The position numbers and the translations under genes are program-made. From positions 124,001 through 188,000 of the forward strand of contig NZ_PIQF01000001.1 in the NCBI RefSeq assembly GCF_003987275.1: a stretch of DNA of 64,000 nucleotides. Reading direction: 5' to 3'. This document shows, one piece after another, positions 53,439 to 63,104 of this stretch. Position 1 is the stretch's first letter; each line of letters opens with the position of its first letter. The DNA comes from Idiomarina seosinensis. GTDB lineage: Bacteria; Pseudomonadota; Gammaproteobacteria; Enterobacterales; Alteromonadaceae. The notes beneath the pieces were generated by a model. That model saw only the letters and a program-made list of their open reading frames with translations. It ran no database searches and had not been told where the DNA came from.

Positions 53439-53932
53439 ACCCTCGTCGAAAACAGCGGTTAACCTGGATCCTGGTGTTAGTGGTCGGGGTGTCTACTGCC
53501 ATTGGTTTAATGCTTTATGCAATGAGCCAAAGTATTAACTTATTTTATACCCCCAGTGACTTTGTCGAGATGGAACAAGGGGAAAAGACGCCGGTTGTTG
53601 GCCAGCGCATGCGTGTTGGTGGAATGGTGGTAGACGGCTCTGTTGAGCGCAACCGTGATACGTTGGAAGTTAAGTTCAACATTACCGATACAGGTCCGGA
53701 AATTACCGTTTTGTATCAGGGCATCTTGCCTGACTTGTTCCGTGAAGGGCAGGGTATTGTGGCACAGGGTGAATTGATAGAACCACGGGTATTAAAAGCT
53801 AGCGAAGTACTGGCTAAACACGACGAAGAATATATGCCGCCTGAGCTCGCCGAAAAAATGAAAGGTATAAAGCACGTCAACCCGAACAACCCGGTGGATG
53901 ATTCTTATAACTCAAGCGGAGACGGCCAATGA
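53435..53932 (+). CDS. ccmE: CcmE, periplasmic haem chaperone
   Basis: A 165-residue protein with one N-terminal membrane anchor and a periplasmic beta-barrel ([36 protein letters not shown]). The covalent haem-binding histidine is in the [16 protein letters not shown] motif. Overlaps both neighbours by 4 bp. Confidence 0.97.
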   Translation: MNPRRKQRLTWILVLVVGVSTAIGLMLYAMSQSINLFYTPSDFVEMEQGEKTPVVGQRMRVGGMVVDGSVERNRDTLEVKFNITDTGPEITVLYQGILPDLFREGQGIVAQGELIEPRVLKASEVLAKHDEEYMPPELAEKMKGIKHVNPNNPVDDSYNSSGDGQ

Positions 53933-55896
53933 TTGCAGAAGCAGGCCATCTAAGTATTGCCATTGCGCTGGCTTTTTCAGTGTTGCTGGCGGGATATGCG
54001 TTATACGGCTCCTGGCGCGGGCATGGCGGCGTTATGGCCTATGCACGGCCGCTGGCGATTGGGCAGTTTTTGTTTACGGCAATTGCATTTGCATTATTGG
54101 TTACCGCCTTTGTCGTTAACGATTTTTCCATTGCCTATGTGGCTGCTAATTCGAATACCCAGTTGCCGGTACAATATCGTGTTACTGCGGTGTGGGGCTC
54201 TCACGAAGGCTCGTTTTTACTGTGGATGCTGATGCAGTCCGGCTGGATTGCGGCAGTAGCACTATTGTCACGCTCAATTCCATTACCGATGGTCGCCCGA
54301 GTATTAGGTATTTTAGGGCTTATCAGCATTGGTTTTTATCTGTTCATGCTGACCGTCTCTAATCCATTTGACCGCAGTTTACCAATGATTCCGGTCGATG
54401 GCCGCGACTTGAACCCGCTGTTACAAGATCCGGGCATGATTATTCATCCGCCATTATTGTATATGGGGTATGTGGGCTTTTCGGTAGCGTTTGCATTCGC
54501 AATTGCGGCATTACTGTCGGGTAAGCTGGATGCTGCCTGGGCACGTTGGTCGCGCCCCTGGACATTAGCAGCCTGGATCTTTCTAACGCTAGGCATTGCG
54601 ATTGGTAGCTGGTGGGCTTACTACGAGCTTGGCTGGGGCGGCTGGTGGTTCTGGGATCCGGTCGAAAATGCGTCATTTATGCCATGGCTTGTCGGTACTG
54701 CGTTACTGCACTCATTGGCAGTGACCGAAAAACGCGGCAGCTTTAAGTCCTGGACCGTGCTATTGGCGATTGCCGCCTTTAGCTTAAGTCTACTGGGTAC
54801 GTTCCTAGTGCGATCGGGCGTACTGGTGTCAGTGCATGCGTTTGCTTCTGATCCAACCCGGGGCCTGTTTATTCTGGTGCTGCTGGCGCTGGTCATCGGT
54901 GGTTCCTTGATATTATACGGCCTCAGGGCTGGCCAAATGCAAGGTTACAGTCGTTATCAGTTAGCTTCGCGAGAAGTGATGCTGCTGGGTAATAACGTGC
55001 TGTTAATGGCCGCGATGGTGGTGGTGCTGTTAGGTACCTTATTGCCGTTAGTGCACAAAGAGCTGGGCATGGGAAGTATCTCTATCGGCGAGCCTTTCTT
55101 TAACGATCTATACAGCTATCTGGTTGTGCCGTTTGCGCTGCTGCTTGGCATTGGGCCGCTGATGCGCTGGCGTCGGCAGCCGTTGCAGCCATTGCTAAAA
55201 CCGTTGGCACTGTGTCTGGTTCTGGCGTTGTCGTTAAGCTTTCTGTTACCGCAAATTTGGGCCGACGAATTACCAATGTGGGCTGCAATCGGCTTGTTTT
55301 TAGCGTTTTGGGTTGTGCTTAGTACTATTACCGAAGTCCAGCAAACACTAAAACAGCGCAAACAAGGGTTAGCGGGCATCACACGTATACCGGGCAGTCA
55401 TTGGGGAATGGTGCTTGGCCACATTGGTTTCGCGGTAACCTTGATTGGCGTGGCTCTGGTCTCGCATTACGAGACCGAACAAGATGTTGCTATTGCGCCT
55501 GGACAAACCGTCGAAGTAAGCGGTTATGACTTAACCTTTAAAGAATTACGTCATGTTGAAGGTCCTAATTTTGACTCGGATGAAGGCGTGTTCCAGCTGC
55601 ACAAAAACGGTGAGTTGGTGACTGAAGTGGTTAGTGAAAAACGCTTTTATCGGGTGCAGCGTATGAGTATGACCGAAGTAGGCCTGGATGGCAGTCTGTT
55701 GCGTGATTTATATATTGCCATGGGTGAGCCGCTAGATGACGTAAACAGTGCTGATAAGTCATGGGCTGTCCGGTTCTATATTAAGCCGTTTGTACGCTGG
55801 ATTTGGTTAGGCGCTATTATAATGGCTGTTGGTGGTGTGTTTGCGATGGCAGATAAGCGCTACCGTAAAAGCAAGTCAAAGGAGCAACTCGTATGA
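53929..55896 (+). CDS. ccmF: CcmF, cytochrome c haem lyase core subunit
   Basis: A 655-residue protein with about 15 membrane segments. The WWD motif [20 protein letters not shown] and the [10 protein letters not shown] stretch are intact. CcmF with CcmH and CcmI attaches haem to the CXXCH motif of apocytochromes. Length is typical of the family. Confidence 0.97.
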   Translation: MIAEAGHLSIAIALAFSVLLAGYALYGSWRGHGGVMAYARPLAIGQFLFTAIAFALLVTAFVVNDFSIAYVAANSNTQLPVQYRVTAVWGSHEGSFLLWMLMQSGWIAAVALLSRSIPLPMVARVLGILGLISIGFYLFMLTVSNPFDRSLPMIPVDGRDLNPLLQDPGMIIHPPLLYMGYVGFSVAFAFAIAALLSGKLDAAWARWSRPWTLAAWIFLTLGIAIGSWWAYYELGWGGWWFWDPVENASFMPWLVGTALLHSLAVTEKRGSFKSWTVLLAIAAFSLSLLGTFLVRSGVLVSVHAFASDPTRGLFILVLLALVIGGSLILYGLRAGQMQGYSRYQLASREVMLLGNNVLLMAAMVVVLLGTLLPLVHKELGMGSISIGEPFFNDLYSYLVVPFALLLGIGPLMRWRRQPLQPLLKPLALCLVLALSLSFLLPQIWADELPMWAAIGLFLAFWVVLSTITEVQQTLKQRKQGLAGITRIPGSHWGMVLGHIGFAVTLIGVALVSHYETEQDVAIAPGQTVEVSGYDLTFKELRHVEGPNFDSDEGVFQLHKNGELVTEVVSEKRFYRVQRMSMTEVGLDGSLLRDLYIAMGEPLDDVNSADKSWAVRFYIKPFVRWIWLGAIIMAVGGVFAMADKRYRKSKSKEQLV

Positions 55897-56462
55897 GTGA
55901 CGCTCAAACAAAAAGTAACAAGAACTGGTGGGTATTATTTTTACCGCTGGTCGTGTTTATCGGTTTGGTCGTTTTCTTATTAAAAGGGCTGGGCAGCGAT
56001 CCCACCAAACTGGAATCTGTGTTGATTGATAAGCCGGTACCTGAATTCTCGGCAGTGGATTTATTTAACGACAACATTCAGCACACTGAAAAAGTGCTGT
56101 ACGACGGACCACTGTTAATGAACGTGTGGGCAACCTGGTGCCCGACCTGCCGGGCTGAGCACGAGTTTTTGAATAAACTGGCGGCTCAGGGCGTTCCCAT
56201 TGTCGGGTTGAATTATCAAGACGATTCGCGGGCAAAAGCCATTGACTGGCTTAATACCCTTGGTGACCCTTATACCGTCAATATCTTTGATCCTGAAGGT
56301 GATGTTGCCTTTGAATTTGGCGTGTACGGTGCTCCCGAGACCTATTTTATTGATGCTAACGGAAAAATCCGGTACCGCCATGTGGGTGACGTGAACCAGC
56401 GTAACTGGGAAAACAAACTGCAGAAAATTTATCAGCAGTTGCAGCAGGAGAGTAGCTCATGA
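55893..56462 (+). CDS. ccmG: CcmG (DsbE), periplasmic thioredoxin
   Basis: A 189-residue thioredoxin-fold protein with an N-terminal membrane anchor (residues about 10-30) and the active site WATWCPTCRAEH. It keeps apocytochrome cysteines reduced for haem attachment. The usual cis-Pro region is FGVYGAPETYFID. In-operon with 4-bp overlaps. Confidence 0.97.
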   Translation: MSDAQTKSNKNWWVLFLPLVVFIGLVVFLLKGLGSDPTKLESVLIDKPVPEFSAVDLFNDNIQHTEKVLYDGPLLMNVWATWCPTCRAEHEFLNKLAAQGVPIVGLNYQDDSRAKAIDWLNTLGDPYTVNIFDPEGDVAFEFGVYGAPETYFIDANGKIRYRHVGDVNQRNWENKLQKIYQQLQQESSS

Positions 56463-56929
56463 GTTTACTAAAAGGCCTGTTGGGCATGGTAACACTGGTT
56501 TTTTCAATGGCTCTTCTGGCGCAGCAGGTTACCTATGATGGCTATGAGTTTAAGACGGCTGAACAGCGTCAAACCTATCAGCAACTTACCCAAGAGCTAC
56601 GCTGCCCCAAATGTCAAAATCAAAACATTGCTGACTCTAATGCACCTTTAGCAGGGGATATGCGCGAGCGAGCTTATAATATGGTCATGCAGGGTCACTC
56701 CAAACAAGAAGTTATTGATCACATGGTGGCCCGCTATGGTAATTTTGCCCATTATCGGCCGCCGTTTAATCTATTTACCGCCGTGCTTTGGTTGGCGCCA
56801 TTGTTTATTGCTCTGGTGGGTATTGCTATTGCTATTCGTATGTCTCGCCGACGTCGTCAGACAGTGGCTTTGAGCGACCAGGAGCGTGAGCAGTTGCAGC
56901 AGTTAAAAGAGAGGTCAAAAGATGATTAA
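56459..56929 (+). CDS. ccmH: CcmH, apocytochrome thiol-disulfide protein
   Basis: A 156-residue protein with a signal peptide (residues 1-22), the redox motif LRCPKCQNQNIADSNAPLA and a C-terminal membrane helix (PFNLFTAVLWLAPLFIALVG). It is the short, single-domain form, with the TPR part coded by the separate ccmI gene. Confidence 0.97.
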   Translation: MSLLKGLLGMVTLVFSMALLAQQVTYDGYEFKTAEQRQTYQQLTQELRCPKCQNQNIADSNAPLAGDMRERAYNMVMQGHSKQEVIDHMVARYGNFAHYRPPFNLFTAVLWLAPLFIALVGIAIAIRMSRRRRQTVALSDQEREQLQQLKERSKDD

Positions 56930-58130
56930 GTTGCTGCTGGTATTAGCGGTACTGTTGCTTGTTGCCGTTATTGTTGTGTTGCTGGCGCGCAGAGTTCAGC
57001 GGCGTGAATCATTACAACGGACCAGCGAAAACCAACGTTGGTATCAGCAACGGCTGCAAGAATTAGATGAGGACAGGGCCGCTGGACGTGTCGATGATGA
57101 AGACTATCATCAAGCCAGACTTGAGCTGGACAAGACCTTCGTCACCGATAACAAAGATATTGAACAAGGTATTAATTGGCAACCGATTAAACCGTGGTTA
57201 CCCATGGCACTGTTAATCATCATTTCGCTGGGTTTCTATGCGGGCTATGGTAGCTGGAATTTGCAACGCCAGGCCGATGACGCTTTGCAACAATTACCAG
57301 AACTTGGCAAACGAGTATTGCAGCAGCAGCAAGAGGTCGACACTGATACCCTGAGTACCTTTGCCCTTGGCTTGCGGCAGAAACTGCAACGGCAAGGCGA
57401 CGATCCGGTTGCATGGTGGATATACGCAGGGTTAATGACAGACCTCAATCAGTTTGACCAGGCAAATAGTGCGTTCGAGAAATCACTGACGTTGGATCCT
57501 GATCGAACAGGAACCTTAGTTAGCTATGCGCGGTTTTTATTACAAAACGGTAACGAGAGTAATTTACAAAAAGCCGGCCAGCTATTAGCGCGTACCTTGA
57601 AAATTGAACCGGATAACGTCGAAGCGATTTCCCTGAGTGGGTTTGTTGCTTATGAAACCGGCAACTATGAGCAAGCCATTAATGCATGGCAACAACTGCT
57701 GCGTCTGACACCAGAAAGTAGTCCCCGGCGGACTGCGGTAGAACAGGCTATTGCTGATGCAAAACAGCAGCAACAACGAGATCTGCAGCAACTTACGGTT
57801 ACTGTAGATATTAATGACACATTGCGTCAGCAGTTGCCGCAAAATGGTACTTTATTTGTTTACGTCACTGCGGTCGATGGTGTCCCCATGCCGGCTGCTG
57901 TTAAACGGGTTCCGGCGACGGATTTTCCAATAACAGTAACGCTAAGCAATCAGGATTCGATGTTGCCAGAATTGCAATTAAGCTCGCTCGAACAATGGAA
58001 AGTACAGGCACGGGTGTCGCAAGATGATAAAATTGAACTGCAGCCGGGTGATCTTAATGCCGAGCCAAGGGTTATTAAGGCTGTAGATGCTGTAAACGTC
58101 GAACTGCAGTTGTCTGAACGACAGCCGTAA
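56922..58130 (+). CDS. ccmI: CcmI, TPR protein of cytochrome c maturation
   Basis: A 402-residue protein: N-terminal membrane helix, a basic cytoplasmic loop with RRESLQRTSENQRWYQQRL, a second membrane helix (about 88-108), then periplasmic TPR repeats (about 120-285: DLNQFDQANSAFEKSLTLDP) and a C-terminal beta domain. CcmI binds the C-terminal helix of apocytochromes and hands them to CcmFH. It overlaps ccmH by 8 bp and ends the operon. Confidence 0.93.
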   Translation: MIKLLLVLAVLLLVAVIVVLLARRVQRRESLQRTSENQRWYQQRLQELDEDRAAGRVDDEDYHQARLELDKTFVTDNKDIEQGINWQPIKPWLPMALLIIISLGFYAGYGSWNLQRQADDALQQLPELGKRVLQQQQEVDTDTLSTFALGLRQKLQRQGDDPVAWWIYAGLMTDLNQFDQANSAFEKSLTLDPDRTGTLVSYARFLLQNGNESNLQKAGQLLARTLKIEPDNVEAISLSGFVAYETGNYEQAINAWQQLLRLTPESSPRRTAVEQAIADAKQQQQRDLQQLTVTVDINDTLRQQLPQNGTLFVYVTAVDGVPMPAAVKRVPATDFPITVTLSNQDSMLPELQLSSLEQWKVQARVSQDDKIELQPGDLNAEPRVIKAVDAVNVELQLSERQP

Positions 58131-58163
58131 CAATTAACGGATTAAAGTAGTAGCGGATTAACC

Positions 58164-58940
58164 ATGAGCAAACCGTATTTAATAAAAGTTTTGACCGGCT
58201 TAAGTGCTGTTTTTATGCTGAGCGCGTGCTCGTCAACACCAGAAGATCCTTATGCCGATGAGCGTGACCCGTTGGAGGACATGAACCGCGTAGTTTGGGA
58301 TTTTAACCAGGAGCTGGACGAAGCGGTGATCAAACCGACTGCGGAAGCTTATGAAAATATTCCGGAGCCGATTCGCCGCTCGTTGTATCGGGCATTCGAA
58401 AACTTGCAGGAGCCCTGGAGTGCTGTTAATAACGTTCTGCAGGCTAAGCCTTCCGGTGCTGGATACAGTGTTGGCCGATTTGCGGTAAACTCCACCATTG
58501 GTATTCTTGGATTGTTTGATCCGGCCAGTAGTATAGGGCTGGAGAAGAGCGAAGAATCATTAGGAGAAACCCTGGCACTTTGGGGCGTTCCCAATGGTCC
58601 CTACATTATGCTGCCAGTGATAGGCCCGACGGTTCTGATAGACCGCGGCACCGACTGGGTTGATGGCCAGTTTTTCCCTTATACAGAAATTGATTCAGAC
58701 TGGGATATTCCACGCTATGTGGTCAAGGGACTGGAAATGCGGCTACGGTTGCGTGATCAGGAGCAAGTCTTAGAAAATGCATTGGATCCCTATACTTTTG
58801 TTAAAGAAGCCTACTATCAAAACTGGCTTTACAAAGTATACGACGGCAACCCACCTGAACAGCCAGATGAGTTCGAAGACGACTATAGCGAACAATACTC
58901 AGAAGACGCATTTGACGAAAACCTGGAAAATGCTTTTTAA
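58164..58940 (+). CDS. mlaA: MlaA (VacJ), outer-membrane lipid asymmetry lipoprotein
   Basis: A 258-residue lipoprotein with signal ending MLSACSS (lipidated Cys22) and the family block DPLEDMNRVVWDFNQELDEA, VGRFAVNSTIGILGLFDPAS and GPYIMLPVIGPT. MlaA removes misplaced phospholipids from the outer leaflet of the outer membrane with porin and the MlaC-FEDB path. An acidic tail (about 230-258, Asp/Glu rich) extends beyond the core. Other mla genes are not in the window. Confidence 0.95.
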   Translation: MSKPYLIKVLTGLSAVFMLSACSSTPEDPYADERDPLEDMNRVVWDFNQELDEAVIKPTAEAYENIPEPIRRSLYRAFENLQEPWSAVNNVLQAKPSGAGYSVGRFAVNSTIGILGLFDPASSIGLEKSEESLGETLALWGVPNGPYIMLPVIGPTVLIDRGTDWVDGQFFPYTEIDSDWDIPRYVVKGLEMRLRLRDQEQVLENALDPYTFVKEAYYQNWLYKVYDGNPPEQPDEFEDDYSEQYSEDAFDENLENAF

Positions 58941-59022
58941 ACGTAGATAGCTAAGCAACAACATTGACGAGCTGCTGATCCTGAACAATGCTTAAGTTAG
59001 GTTTCAGCAGCGAAGTCGAGCA

Positions 59023-60051
59023 ATGATGTCACAGGCCTCTGTATTAGTTATTGAGGACGATGCCGTTTTTCAAAGCATCGTAAAAAATTACTTAACTCAG
59101 TTAGATTACGATGTACGCTGCACTGACAGTGGGCATGAGGGCGTGCGCCTGTGCCGGCAGCTGACCCCGGATATTATTCTTTGCGATCTTAAACTTCCTG
59201 ATATTAGCGGTTTGCAGGTTATCGAGCAGCTGCTCAGTAGCCACGCTGACTTGCCCATCATTGTGGTTTCTGCCAGTGAGTCGATGACGGATATTCGCGA
59301 AGCCGTCGGGCTTGGCGCTTGGGATTATTTAGTGAAACCCATAGAGAGTTTGACGGTACTGAATGAAGCGATTCAACATTGTTTAAACCGTTACCAATTA
59401 GAAGAAACCTATTTACACGATCGTTATGAATTAGATGACCACATACAAGTGTTGTATCAGGATGACGCCTTGGTCCGGCGGCTAACCCATGAATTGTTAC
59501 CCACCGGCCCGATGGAACTGAATGGCTATCGTTTTCAGTTTGATTTGACCACCGACGAACCCTCTGTGTGGCTGGATTTTCGACCGTTGTTGCAAGGTAA
59601 GGTATTAGTGTTATTGGCAAGCCCGCAGAATGCGACGGAACAGCGGTTAATTCCACTACTGGTTTTTAAAACGCTGTTGGATCCCTTGTTACGGCAGCAT
59701 TTATCGGGCCATGATGAGAGCATTATTGAGCCGGCTAAGTTATTGACCCACTTAAATGATGAATTATGTCACTCGCGCATCCGCACGGCCTTTGATGTGC
59801 TGGTGGGGGTAGTCGATACCCGTAGTGGTGAATGGCGCTGGGGGCAGGCCGGTGACCGTATTCGATCAGAACCGCAAAGCCGCCCGGATTTGGCGTTAGG
59901 CATTTGGCAACACGCGAGTTATCACCAAAGTACGATAATAGGTCCGCACAAAATAACTGGGCGCCTGGCTAATATCGCTGATGTTATGATTCAGCGCGAT
60001 TTGCCTCAAACTGACGTACCGCCTTATCCAGATAAGGCAGACTCATATTAA
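59023..60051 (+). CDS. rssB: RssB-like response regulator (receiver plus degenerate PP2C domain)
   Basis: A 342-residue protein. The receiver (residues 5-125) has VIEDDAVFQSIVKNYL, phospho-acceptor Asp55 in LCDLKLPDISG and Lys in DYLVKPIE. The rest is a PP2C-like domain lacking clear metal-binding aspartates. In E. coli RssB hands RpoS to ClpXP, and the gene is next to galU, as here. That synteny and the length (337 in E. coli) support the call. Start is at the first of two ATGs (59023 or 59026). Confidence 0.85.
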   Translation: MMSQASVLVIEDDAVFQSIVKNYLTQLDYDVRCTDSGHEGVRLCRQLTPDIILCDLKLPDISGLQVIEQLLSSHADLPIIVVSASESMTDIREAVGLGAWDYLVKPIESLTVLNEAIQHCLNRYQLEETYLHDRYELDDHIQVLYQDDALVRRLTHELLPTGPMELNGYRFQFDLTTDEPSVWLDFRPLLQGKVLVLLASPQNATEQRLIPLLVFKTLLDPLLRQHLSGHDESIIEPAKLLTHLNDELCHSRIRTAFDVLVGVVDTRSGEWRWGQAGDRIRSEPQSRPDLALGIWQHASYHQSTIIGPHKITGRLANIADVMIQRDLPQTDVPPYPDKADSY

Positions 60052-60298
60052 TATTGATTGGCTGGGTAAACAGCGGATAGCCGATACCTGCAGCGAGTAA
60101 CGCTGGCACCTTCCACCACCCCGGCACGTCCACAATCGCATAAAAAACGATACAAATTGGCACTAACTTCGCTAAGTTGCAAATTAACCGCCGTGGTACT
60201 GGCATAGCTTCTTGAGCGATGCCCAAAATCACAGCACGTTCAGTAAAAGAATAGGGTTGCAGTTGTGGTACCCGTCGGGAAGAAAAATAAAACGCCAT
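59984..60298 (-). CDS. Small conserved membrane protein (DUF6170-like)
   Basis: A 104-residue protein with MAFYFSSRRVPQLQPYS at the start and two membrane segments (about 38-58 and 62-82). It resembles a small family found in Alteromonadales that I believe is DUF6170; function unknown. It converges on rssB and overlaps its 3' end by 68 bp, unusually deep for convergent genes in this window. A real gene is favoured by the conserved-looking N-terminus and its own upstream gap of 115 bp. Confidence 0.68.
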   Translation of the reverse strand: MAFYFSSRRVPQLQPYSFTERAVILGIAQEAMPVPRRLICNLAKLVPICIVFYAIVDVPGWWKVPALLAAGIGYPLFTQPININMSLPYLDKAVRQFEANRAES

Positions 60299-60413
60299 AA
60301 TCGTCTGACTGCCTGTAAATTCAACATGTTTAGCTGTTTCTCAGTTGCATTATAACAGCTAATCGCGGTATAAACGTGGCCGAATTTAAGATTTTCAAGA
60401 ACAGGATAAAGAC

Positions 60414-61307
60414 ATGGAAAAACAAGCCGTCAAAAAAGTGGTAATCCCGGTAGCGGGGTTAGGTACACGGATGTTGCCAGCGACCAAAGCGATTCCAAAA
60501 GAAATGCTACCGTTGGTTGATAAACCACTCATCCAATACATTGTTGAAGAGTGCGCCGCTGCCGGCTTAACCGACGTTATTTTGGTTACCCATTCGAGTA
60601 AAAACTCGATCGAAAACCACTTTGATACCAGTTTTGAGCTTGAGACGACACTTGAACGTCGGGTTAAACGTCAATTACTGGAAGAAGTGCAAGCGATATG
60701 CCCCAAAGGCACGACTATTATGCATGTGCGTCAAGGCGAGGCCAAAGGTTTGGGTCATGCGGTTCTGTGCGCGCGGCCGCTGATTGGTGACGAGCCCTTT
60801 GCAGTAGTATTGCCGGATGTATTAGTGGACGAGGCCAGTTGTGACCTAAAACAAGATAACCTGGCCGAAATGAAGCGTAATTTTGAAGAAAATGGTGCCG
60901 CTCAGGTGATGGTTGAGAAAGTACCACACCAGAGTGTTAGTAATTATGGTATCGCCGACATTAACGGTAAAGACTTAGAGCCAGGTCAACAAGCAGCTAT
61001 TAAACAACTGGTTGAAAAACCCGAAGTTGACCAGGCACCGTCGGATCTCGCTGTCGTCGGACGTTATGTGTTCCCGAAACAGTTGTGGCCACTGTTGGAG
61101 CGCACTCCAGTCGGCGCCGGTAACGAAATTCAGTTAACCGATGCGATGGCGATGTTACTGAAAGACAAGTCGGTGAACGCTTATTACATGAAAGGGCGCA
61201 GCCATGATTGTGGTAATAAATTTGGCTACGCCAAGGCGTTTGTTGAGCATGCAATGCGTCACCCGCAACTCGCCGACGATATGAAAGCGTTTTTAAAAAC
61301 GCTTTAA
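60414..61307 (+). CDS. galU: GalU, UTP-glucose-1-phosphate uridylyltransferase
   Basis: A 297-residue nucleotidyltransferase making UDP-glucose for surface polysaccharides. [20 protein letters not shown] is the nucleotide-binding signature; [10 protein letters not shown] and [16 protein letters not shown] complete the active site. Its stop overlaps the stop of cmoB on the other strand at a TTTAAA palindrome. Confidence 0.97.
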   Translation: MEKQAVKKVVIPVAGLGTRMLPATKAIPKEMLPLVDKPLIQYIVEECAAAGLTDVILVTHSSKNSIENHFDTSFELETTLERRVKRQLLEEVQAICPKGTTIMHVRQGEAKGLGHAVLCARPLIGDEPFAVVLPDVLVDEASCDLKQDNLAEMKRNFEENGAAQVMVEKVPHQSVSNYGIADINGKDLEPGQQAAIKQLVEKPEVDQAPSDLAVVGRYVFPKQLWPLLERTPVGAGNEIQLTDAMAMLLKDKSVNAYYMKGRSHDCGNKFGYAKAFVEHAMRHPQLADDMKAFLKTL

Positions 61308-62287
61308 ACCCGGGCGGTTAGAATTGCACGGATGGGGGCTTGATAGCCCTCGACCGTCAAGCTTGGGTCGTCTGCATCTAAAAAGTCTTTTAACGACTCT
61401 CCTTGCATCCAATCTGTTGAGCGTTGCTCGTCAAGCGAAGTGACATTGTGATCAACAACCTTTATATCTTTAAAACCGAGCCGTTGCATCCAAACTGCCA
61501 GGGCTTTGGCGCTTGGTAAAAACCAAACATTACGCATTTGCGCATAGCGTTCACCCGGCATCATTACAGTCGTCTCGTCACCTGCGACGACAATGGTCTC
61601 TAATACCAATTGACCGCCAGCTTTTAATAAGCCTTTGAGTTGTTGCAAAAATTCCAACGGTGAGCGGCGATGATACAGCACACCCATGCTGAATACCGTA
61701 TCGAAACTTTTTAGCTCGGGCATTGCCTCTATTCCAACCGGAAAAAAGTGAGCTCGATCGGCAATCGATGCAGGCATATATTGTTTAATTGCCTGAAATT
61801 GAGTTAAAAACAGTTCACCAGGATCGACTCCCCATACATCTTCGGCTCCGGCTTCCAGCATTCGCCACAAATGGTAACCGCTGCCACAGCCGACATCCAA
61901 AACTTGTTGGCCACTCAAGGAATCCAAATGCGGTGCCACCCGCTGCCACTTCCAGTCTGAACGCCACTCAGTATCTATGTTCAAACCGAATAATTCAAAA
62001 GGACCTTTGCGCCACGGTTGCAACTGCTTTAACAACCCGCGCATGCGGGCCCGATCAGAATCCGAAGCCAATTCGGCTGGACCGATACCGACCGTATCGC
62101 CCAGCGACGCGGTGGGTTGCTGCTCGGTATTGATATCGGGTAGTTGTTTTAGCACACGCTGCCACTTACGAAAATCGCCATGTGGTTTACTCAAAAAATC
62201 ATGTAGTTGGCGCGGTAATGTCTCCAGCCATGCTTTATGCGGGCTCTTTACTAACCGCACTAATGATTGCTCAAACCAATCCATCAA
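61304..62287 (-). CDS. cmoB: CmoB, tRNA U34 carboxymethyltransferase
   Basis: A 327-residue SAM-fold enzyme that uses carboxy-SAM to turn 5-hydroxyuridine into cmo5U at the wobble position. [40 protein letters not shown] and [20 protein letters not shown] are family blocks. It follows cmoA with a 4-bp overlap, the standard operon. Confidence 0.97.
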   Translation of the reverse strand: MMDWFEQSLVRLVKSPHKAWLETLPRQLHDFLSKPHGDFRKWQRVLKQLPDINTEQQPTASLGDTVGIGPAELASDSDRARMRGLLKQLQPWRKGPFELFGLNIDTEWRSDWKWQRVAPHLDSLSGQQVLDVGCGSGYHLWRMLEAGAEDVWGVDPGELFLTQFQAIKQYMPASIADRAHFFPVGIEAMPELKSFDTVFSMGVLYHRRSPLEFLQQLKGLLKAGGQLVLETIVVAGDETTVMMPGERYAQMRNVWFLPSAKALAVWMQRLGFKDIKVVDHNVTSLDEQRSTDWMQGESLKDFLDADDPSLTVEGYQAPIRAILTARV

Positions 62288-63024
62288 CGGTCTCCTTTAA
62301 TGGCCAACATTGCGGCAAAATTAAAACACTGGAACCAGGTTCCGCTGTGCGCAAAACCGGCTTCTTTAAAACGTTGGTGATGAGCCGCGAGACTATCAAT
62401 TTTCATGACATTTTCGATCGCGGCGCGTTTTTGACTGATCTCCAGTTCGCTATAGCCGTTGGCGCGTTTAAAGTCATGGTGCAAATCCACCAAAACGTCA
62501 TTGATAGCATCATCGTCGGCTAATACTTTCTCGGCAATAATCAGCGCGCCGCCTTTAACCAGTCCGGAAAAAATAGTGTTAATTATCGCCATACGCTCTT
62601 CACGCGGGACGAATTGCAACGTAAAATTCAGCACCACAACCGAGGCATTCTCGATTGCTGTCTCCCGAATGTCTTCGCAGCGCAGGTGTACCGGCACCTG
62701 ACTTTTAAAACCTTGTAGATGTAATTGAGCACGCTCAATCATCGCCTGTGAATTATCCACAGCAATGATTTCGCTGCCTTCAGCCTGTTCACACCCTTTA
62801 CGTAAGGCAAGGGTGGCAGAGCCTAATGAGCAGCCTAAGTCATAAAGACGAGTGTCGGGTTGTACAAAACGCTGGGTTAACTGTGGTAACGTCTGCAAAA
62901 TGCTGGAATAACCCGGCACCGAGCGATTTATCATGTCGGGAAATACTTCGACCACATTTTGGTCAAAGCAGAAGTCCGATATGCTCGGCAACGGTTTAGA
63001 AAAAATAGTATCGCGCTGATTCAT
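62284..63024 (-). CDS. cmoA: CmoA, carboxy-SAM synthase
   Basis: A 246-residue enzyme that makes carboxy-S-adenosylmethionine from SAM and prephenate. It has DQNVVEVFPDMINRSVPGYS, SAM-binding LYDLGCSLGSATLAL and VVLNFTLQFVPREER. First gene of cmoAB, divergent from the sensor gene to the right. Confidence 0.97.
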   Translation of the reverse strand: MNQRDTIFSKPLPSISDFCFDQNVVEVFPDMINRSVPGYSSILQTLPQLTQRFVQPDTRLYDLGCSLGSATLALRKGCEQAEGSEIIAVDNSQAMIERAQLHLQGFKSQVPVHLRCEDIRETAIENASVVVLNFTLQFVPREERMAIINTIFSGLVKGGALIIAEKVLADDDAINDVLVDLHHDFKRANGYSELEISQKRAAIENVMKIDSLAAHHQRFKEAGFAHSGTWFQCFNFAAMLAIKGDR

Positions 63025-63104
63025 AAAAGTGCTGCTATATATTAAGTAATGTAGGTCGATAACTTAGTTATAGTTTACCTAACCTGTTGGAGATAATACA
63101 CCGA

